Below, in pieces: positions 32,834 to 37,987 of a DNA stretch of 37,987 nt. The position numbers and the translations under genes were made by a program. Every line of letters begins with the position of its first letter. The first letter of the stretch is position 1. Under the pieces are notes generated by a model. It had not been told where the DNA came from and ran no database searches. It saw only the letters and a list, made by a program, of their open reading frames with translations. This stretch comes from Nitrospirota bacterium (GTDB lineage: Bacteria; Nitrospirota; Thermodesulfovibrionia; UBA6902): the NCBI GenBank assembly GCA_016222905.1, contig JACRPZ010000039.1, positions 1 through 37,987 of the forward strand. Reading direction: 5' to 3'.

Positions 32834-35800
32834 TCAGTCACGCTATTCCACTTCTGGTTATCCGGCCAGTTGGCTGAGCCGTTGGCGGTAGCAGCGCCGT
32901 GACATATCGCCGTACTGTATGTGCCGAATCCGTCATCCCACCAGCCGTACGGGAACCTGCCGTATTGGTTCAAATAATACCATGTTGATGGAGCATCATA
33001 TGCGTATGGAAGACCTCCGGATGCCACCCTCCCTCTGTGCTTATAGTCCAGACAGTTCGTCTGCATCAGTCTCGGCAGTCCTGAATTATGCGGCTGGTGG
33101 CATTTTGAGCATGGATATGTATGCTCCCCGTTGGTACCCCAACCTTTGACTGTCTCGTGTATTCTGTCCATAGTCTTGAATGCCGAATTCTTGTTCGTGC
33201 CGTCAGTCAACCTGTTCTTCGGATGACACATTAAACATAATCCCGCAAACTTTGTGTCATCTTCATTTATCCTTCCGTATGTGCTGTCGGGGACATTGGC
33301 CTTGTTGCTTAAGTCCACTGTATTAAAAGTATTCCGGTCTGTCTTCCACGCATTGTTCGGCTGCGGATTGGCCTTCTGCGGATACGGACGAACATATGAT
33401 CCGTCCCAATAGTTTCTGTAATTGTAAAATCCGCTCTTGCCGCTGTATCCGTCCTTGTCCATAGGCGTAGCATCTTCCTTGTAAGGCGATGTCAGCCACG
33501 TGCCTTTAAGCAATGGCAAAGCATACTGCTGGTTATCTCCGAGGGTCGGACTTACTCCGTGAGGGTCATGGCACGGGGTACATAATCCATTGATCGTGCC
33601 CATCGCTTCGTCATCTGTGCCGGGTGTCCCGTCAAGTCCTTTCAGGCTGGAAGACGCCTTAAAGTGTCCGCCTACTATTGTCGCTTTGCTTGCCCTGTAG
33701 GAATATCTTGCAGTGGAACCCTTTGTACCCTGTCCGAAACGCGATGTATCCTTGTATCCCATTATCGCCGCTGTCGCGCCGTATGTGGAATTGTAGCCCC
33801 ACGGCTTTGTGCCGGAAGTTGCTGTTTCATGACAGTCAAAGCATTGGCCCGCCCCCGCGTTATACGGGTTAACACCCGTTGTATTTGCCGCTGCCTTGTA
33901 TGTCATGCCATAGCCGCCCTTGCCCGCCTGCGTCTCTTTCAGATTAGCCCCGTTATAAGTGCCGTTGAATGTCTTGTAACTTGATGTCACTCCGGCAGCC
34001 TTTGAACCGTGAGAGCTGTGACAGTCAAAACATTGAATGTTCTGGCCTCCGTTTCTGGTGTTGGTTATGGTTCCGTCCAGACCTGTTGCCGCGTCCCACC
34101 CGCCTGCATTTGCCGTTGCATTGCCGTGCGCTGAGAATGCCTTTGATATATCTTTCTTTGCCGCATTTGTTATTGAAGTATATTTGCCCCATGTAGCCGT
34201 ACCTGTCTGTGAATAACGGGCTCCAATGCTCGTCCTGTCCCACGCATACTGCGCCGGGGTCTTGCAGTCGCCGTTGTCAGGGTCTGCAATGTTAAACGGC
34301 TGCGTCTCTCTGTTCTGGTCGCTGTGACAACCGAGGCAATGCTGGGTCGCTTTCGATACCTCAGTCCTCTCGTCGGCAGTGCCGATCTTATTGGCGGTGA
34401 AAGTCACTGCAGTTGTGCCGGCATTATATTCTTCAGGCCTTGTCCCAGGTCCCCAGATTACAAGATCAACTGCGGCATTTTTTACAGATGTGTGAGTCTT
34501 GTAGTTGTATCCCGAATGGTAATCCGTATTGATGAGTCCTACGACAGTGGCCTCCCAATGGCAGGAGTAGCAATGTTTATTTGTAACTTTGTCCGCCTGC
34601 ACATGGTGCGAGTTAGCCCTGAACTGTCCCATGATGTCCATTCTGCTGTTAATCGTCCCGTTATGGCATTTTGTACAATCTCTCGGTAATCCAAAACCCG
34701 TGTGTCTTGGAATCGGCTTATTTAGGTGACAGGTATTGCATTCCTTTCCTGATGCGTGGCTGTCGCTGAATCTGTGTTCATGACACGTTGTGCAGATTCT
34801 GCCTGCATTGTGTCCGTCTCCGTAATCAAAGCGGTAATGCTGCCCTGTCTCTGTATGGCATACATTACAGATGCCGTTGTACGGAGCAGATGTCTTTGCA
34901 TAATCAAGACCGCTCTGCTTTCTCGTGAACGAAACATCACGCCGCGTTGCCGGAATTCCATAAGTGCCGTCTGTCTCTGTCGCAACCTTGTTCTGTATCA
35001 TGTAAATATTCGAATCGCCGTGCGGATCGTGGCAGTCCCAGCAGAATTTTCCGCCCTTCCATACGCCGTTATTCTGGTATGCCGCATAATGCTTGTAACC
35101 GAAATGTACTGACGTTGCCTTTGAAACATTTGCCTTGATAAAGCCAGTGCCGGGGTCATAACCAAGTTTGTATTGCTCTCCCGTATGACATTGGTTGCAT
35201 TTACCATTGCTGTCGTCATCATGGCATTGAAGACATACGCCCATCATCAAATACTGGTTTCTTATGTCCACCTTCTGTCCGGCAGTCCACAAGCCGGCTC
35301 CGGTGTTGTGCCTCTGCGCATCTGTGGCGTGGCAGGAAGTTACGCAGGATGTTAGACCGTTTGTATATCCGCTGTGATCCTGTGAAAACGGCGGATTTGT
35401 AATAGCCGTAAGCTGGGGGGCGAGGGAGTTAGATGCGTTATGACAGTTCATGCACTCGCTGTCCAGTCCCTGCATATGACAGTAGACACATTCTTTTTCA
35501 AAGCGGCTGTTGAATTGCTGGTGCTGTTTTAACCGGAACGGGTTTGATGAATCATTATGGAGAATATTATTATCATGGCAGTACCAGCAGGGATTTCCAG
35601 GGAAGTTTGCCGGAGGATTACCTGATGGATAATTGCCCGCAGATGTCGGACGTCCATGACCAGTGGTTTCCCATTCGGTCAAATTTATCTTTGCTCTTGT
35701 TCCATTAAATTTGGCAAAATCATCCACGTCGGTGTTGCTTGTGCCATGACATGACAGGCAAATAACGGTATTATTCACTGAGTCGCCCCACTGTGGATCA

Positions 35801-37987
35801 GCCCCGGTGTGGCAGGCTGTGTTGGAACATGTCTTAGTTACCTGATTATATGTGCCGCCGTTTTTGAAGGCGACATCCTTAGTCTTGTTAACATGATAAG
35901 CGGGGTTGATATGATTAATCTCGTCCATGGTCCCTGAGCCGGTGTGGCACCCCGTGGTGTTACAACTCTGGTTGGTAATTGTATTGTCATGGCAGTTATC
36001 ACAGGTAAAATCCGTAAGCATGTGCCGTGCATGAGTGTTGGCCCTTTCTGTGCCTGGCCCAGTGTTGGTATACATGGGCATGGCTGACTTCCATTCCTGC
36101 CCCGCAGACCATCCTGTCCTTCCATCATTATGGCAAGTACCGCAAGTGCCTGTCGGGTGTCCGTGGCAGGTATTACACTTTGTACGGCCATCTGTCCATG
36201 CAAAAGGCCTGACCTCGGGGTTTACTGTGGTCCCGTCGCTGTGACAGTATATATTGCTGCAGACTTTCGTATTGGAATTATAAGAAGGTACAGGATTGCC
36301 TGAAATGTACCAATTTGAATTAATCACAACGTCTTTATTTTCATCTACATGCTTGCTGTAATCCTTTATTCCGTTTGAGGTATTCACTGTCGCATCGTGG
36401 CAGTAATAGCACGGATAATGCCTCACCCAATCGCTGCTAACCAGACGGTCATGCCCGTTTGACCTCATCTCCAGCGTCTCAATGCCTGTCCTTCCGTTGT
36501 GGCATGAATCGCACTGCATTGCATTTGCTGAAGTCCACTGAGGCTGGACATTCGGCGCTCCGCCTCTTGCGTTGCTGTGGCAGTATGTGCTTGTGCACGA
36601 TTTAGTCCCGCTGTCGAATGAACCGCCTTTTGAAAAGATGAGGTCTTTTGTATTGTTGACATGGTAGGTCTCATTCTTTATTGATGAACTGCCTGATGCG
36701 GTTTCGTAATGGCATTTTTCACAGGTATATGCATACGTCGATTCATTGGTGTGCTTACGGTGCTTGCCGCTCAGGTCGCTCAGAGAGCCGCCGGTATCAT
36801 GGCATGAGGTACATGTCACTGATCCGTCCCACTGCGGGCTGGTATTCTTCCCTCCGCCCCATATCGTGCCGTCCGGGAGCTTGCCGTGACAGTAAACGTT
36901 GCTGCAGGTTTTGCTTCCTGAATTTGAAACGGTCGTGTTTTGCTCGCTGCTGTTGTAAGTTGCCGTTGATTGGCCGTTATATGTTCCTCCCTGATAAGCG
37001 CCGCCGAAGAGATAAAACCCGATATCTATACGATGGTTAGTGCTATCAGGCATGCTGTAACCGGTATGACAATAATTACATGGATAATCTTTATCTACAA
37101 CATGCTTTTGATGTTTACCTGCAGTGACTGACCCCGTTGCATCCGGGGGCTGAACAAGATCGCCAGTAATTAATGGCGCTCCTGTATCTCCCGACGCTCC
37201 ATGGCATGTATTGCATGCGCCTCCGAATGGCATGAAACCGTCCTTGTGTGAATGGCAGGTAGTGCAATTTGCCGCATTATTATGATTTTTATTCGACTGG
37301 GCTGTTGTATTGTATCTGTGATAAGATGTGACTGTATGACAAACCTCGCATATCCTTGTTGAAGACGTATGATTTTCTGAATCATCACCCATTGCATTCG
37401 AAACGCCGCTGAGATTCCTGAAGTCAACAGCATCACCCGGCAGGTTTCCGCTCGGCGCTGTTATAATGGGCTTTATAAGATATATATTTGTTGTGTCATG
37501 AGACGTATGACATGTTGCACAGGTAAATTCACCGTATTGACCTCCGTTAACGCCCCATCCACCGCTGTGCGTCTTCAGCGCATTGTCCCAGTTGGTCTGG
37601 TCATATCCTGTTTCGCCGGGAGATGGGGTATTATTGCTCGTTCTGTGGCAGCCTTCGCAGATATCTCCAGGAGAACGGCGAAGCAGTTTACCATCTCCGG
37701 AATCGGTATAATGCATCCCATGACATGAAAGACATCTCATCTTGCCGCTTGAATCGAATACGATATTGTTCGTGGAATTCGTATCTGTTCCACTATTGAG
37801 ATGGTATCTCGGCGCGCCTGTCTGTGCGCAAGCCGCTCCTTTGCACTCCGGCTCATAGGGCGCAACGCCTACAAAAAGCGAAGGGTCAGCGGGATCGCTG
37901 GAGATGTTCTTCACTACCGGGTGGCTTTTCTTAGAGCCGTTATATGTCTTAACATCAGAAATTTGCGTCGCTGATCTGTAATAATGG
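32827..37987 (-). CDS. Giant multihaem cytochrome c, 5' end outside the window (at least 1719 aa)
   Basis: The frame is open to the window edge. A GTG at 37914 could be read as a start, but the 24 codons above it (HYYRSATQISDVKTYNGSKK, then SHPV) read as sensible cytochrome sequence, so the true start is upstream. By eye I count about 32 CxxCH sites plus five CxxxxCH (CSNVYCH, CTSTYCH, CSNIYCH, CNTTGCH, CSNTACH) and one CxxxCH (CVTSCH): about 38 haem sites, nearly all with extra histidines nearby. The CxxxxCH...CxxCH pairing is the domain described from Geobacter (TIGR01904). It is likely exported and involved in extracellular or periplasmic electron transfer. The last ~70 residues have no haem site. 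The ResB-like gene in the same array could help its maturation. Confidence 0.92.
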   Translation of the reverse strand, partial: HYYRSATQISDVKTYNGSKKSHPVVKNISSDPADPSLFVGVAPYEPECKGAACAQTGAPRYHLNSGTDTNSTNNIVFDSSGKMRCLSCHGMHYTDSGDGKLLRRSPGDICEGCHRTSNNTPSPGETGYDQTNWDNALKTHSGGWGVNGGQYGEFTCATCHTSHDTTNIYLIKPIITAPSGNLPGDAVDFRNLSGVSNAMGDDSENHTSSTRICEVCHTVTSYHRYNTTAQSNKNHNNAANCTTCHSHKDGFMPFGGACNTCHGASGDTGAPLITGDLVQPPDATGSVTAGKHQKHVVDKDYPCNYCHTGYSMPDSTNHRIDIGFYLFGGAYQGGTYNGQSTATYNSSEQNTTVSNSGSKTCSNVYCHGKLPDGTIWGGGKNTSPQWDGSVTCTSCHDTGGSLSDLSGKHRKHTNESTYAYTCEKCHYETASGSSSIKNETYHVNNTKDLIFSKGGSFDSGTKSCTSTYCHSNARGGAPNVQPQWTSANAMQCDSCHNGRTGIETLEMRSNGHDRLVSSDWVRHYPCYYCHDATVNTSNGIKDYSKHVDENKDVVINSNWYISGNPVPSYNSNTKVCSNIYCHSDGTTVNPEVRPFAWTDGRTKCNTCHGHPTGTCGTCHNDGRTGWSAGQEWKSAMPMYTNTGPGTERANTHARHMLTDFTCDNCHDNTITNQSCNTTGCHTGSGTMDEINHINPAYHVNKTKDVAFKNGGTYNQVTKTCSNTACHTGADPQWGDSVNNTVICLSCHGTSNTDVDDFAKFNGTRAKINLTEWETTGHGRPTSAGNYPSGNPPANFPGNPCWYCHDNNILHNDSSNPFRLKQHQQFNSRFEKECVYCHMQGLDSECMNCHNASNSLAPQLTAITNPPFSQDHSGYTNGLTSCVTSCHATDAQRHNTGAGLWTAGQKVDIRNQYLMMGVCLQCHDDDSNGKCNQCHTGEQYKLGYDPGTGFIKANVSKATSVHFGYKHYAAYQNNGVWKGGKFCWDCHDPHGDSNIYMIQNKVATETDGTYGIPATRRDVSFTRKQSGLDYAKTSAPYNGICNVCHTETGQHYRFDYGDGHNAGRICTTCHEHRFSDSHASGKECNTCHLNKPIPRHTGFGLPRDCTKCHNGTINSRMDIMGQFRANSHHVQADKVTNKHCYSCHWEATVVGLINTDYHSGYNYKTHTSVKNAAVDLVIWGPGTRPEEYNAGTTAVTFTANKIGTADERTEVSKATQHCLGCHSDQNRETQPFNIADPDNGDCKTPAQYAWDRTSIGARYSQTGTATWGKYTSITNAAKKDISKAFSAHGNATANAGGWDAATGLDGTITNTRNGGQNIQCFDCHSSHGSKAAGVTSSYKTFNGTYNGANLKETQAGKGGYGMTYKAAANTTGVNPYNAGAGQCFDCHETATSGTKPWGYNSTYGATAAIMGYKDTSRFGQGTKGSTARYSYRASKATIVGGHFKASSSLKGLDGTPGTDDEAMGTINGLCTPCHDPHGVSPTLGDNQQYALPLLKGTWLTSPYKEDATPMDKDGYSGKSGFYNYRNYWDGSYVRPYPQKANPQPNNAWKTDRNTFNTVDLSNKANVPDSTYGRINEDDTKFAGLCLMCHPKNRLTDGTNKNSAFKTMDRIHETVKGWGTNGEHTYPCSKCHQPHNSGLPRLMQTNCLDYKHRGRVASGGLPYAYDAPSTWYYLNQYGRFPYGWWDDGFGTYSTAICHGAATANGSANWPDNQKWNSVTEW

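Noticed and set aside
34722-36203. Alternative minus-strand frames rich in His, Thr and Met within the cytochrome gene
   Set aside because: They are out-of-frame readings of the CxxCH repeats and have no ribosome binding sites or family pattern.
37914-37987. GTG at 37914 as the true start of the giant cytochrome
   Set aside because: The frame stays open to the edge and the upstream codons read as cytochrome-like sequence (SKKSHPV). There is no signal peptide after the GTG, which an exported cytochrome needs.

Overview
The window carries almost everything on the minus strand: 21 solid protein genes, one partial giant cytochrome gene, two 19-20 codon mini-genes, a truncated gene relic, the end of an insertion sequence and a 3' half of a tRNA-Leu. 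GC content looks moderate. Large multihaem cytochromes with both CxxCH and expanded CxxxxCH sites, a GeoRSP-type radical SAM cassette, a YedE-type transporter and DUF2341/SBBP/FN3 surface proteins suggest an anaerobic, metal- or sulfur-cycling bacterium of the Desulfobacterota (Geobacter-like) or Nitrospirota (Thermodesulfovibrio-like) kind. The sequence alone does not settle which.

Region 1 (1-5.3 kb). The 5' end of a transposase gene and an IS end interrupt a third copy of a membrane TMTC-like glycosyltransferase/TPR gene. Two intact tandem copies (555 and 685 aa) follow, then an Old Yellow Enzyme family flavoprotein.

Region 2 (5.4-8.9 kb). An Mrr-type restriction endonuclease has an interleaved inverted repeat ending at its ribosome binding site. 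Next to it are a PIN toxin/antitoxin pair, dihydrolipoyl dehydrogenase (lpdA) and glycine cleavage H protein (gcvH), the last with a clear sigma-70 promoter. Just upstream of that promoter lies only the 3' half of a tRNA-Leu(CAA), the usual scar of site-specific integration. By that logic DNA above about 8.99 kb would be the inserted side.

Region 3 (9.1-38 kb). One long co-directional array. Reading in the direction of transcription (high to low coordinates): a giant multihaem cytochrome c (about 38 putative haem sites in the visible part); a 2446-aa secreted protein with two 8-repeat SBBP propellers, 13 FN3 domains and a DUF2341 module; then a duplicated cassette of secreted carboxypeptidase-regulatory-like protein, tiny peptide and beta-helix protein; another carboxypeptidase-regulatory-like protein; an OpuAC-like periplasmic protein, a ResB-like cytochrome assembly protein and a PhnD-like lipoprotein; a TPR protein; a YedE-family transporter and an SO_0444/ArsP-type permease; a cupin; and finally PqqD-like, radical SAM/SPASM and SPASM-only proteins (the GeoRSP trio).

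The most interesting point is the two mini-genes. They encode MKKKYVPPKITGSAVVHPC and (M)KKIKYVPPRIIGSAAVHPC, each behind a strong Shine-Dalgarno and each ending in HPC-stop. They sit at equivalent places in the duplicated cassette, and the same array encodes a PqqD-type peptide-binding protein plus radical SAM enzymes. I propose, as inference, that they are candidate precursor peptides (or short functional peptides) for the GeoRSP system, which to my knowledge has no established substrate, in the service of an extracellular electron transfer or cell-surface apparatus.
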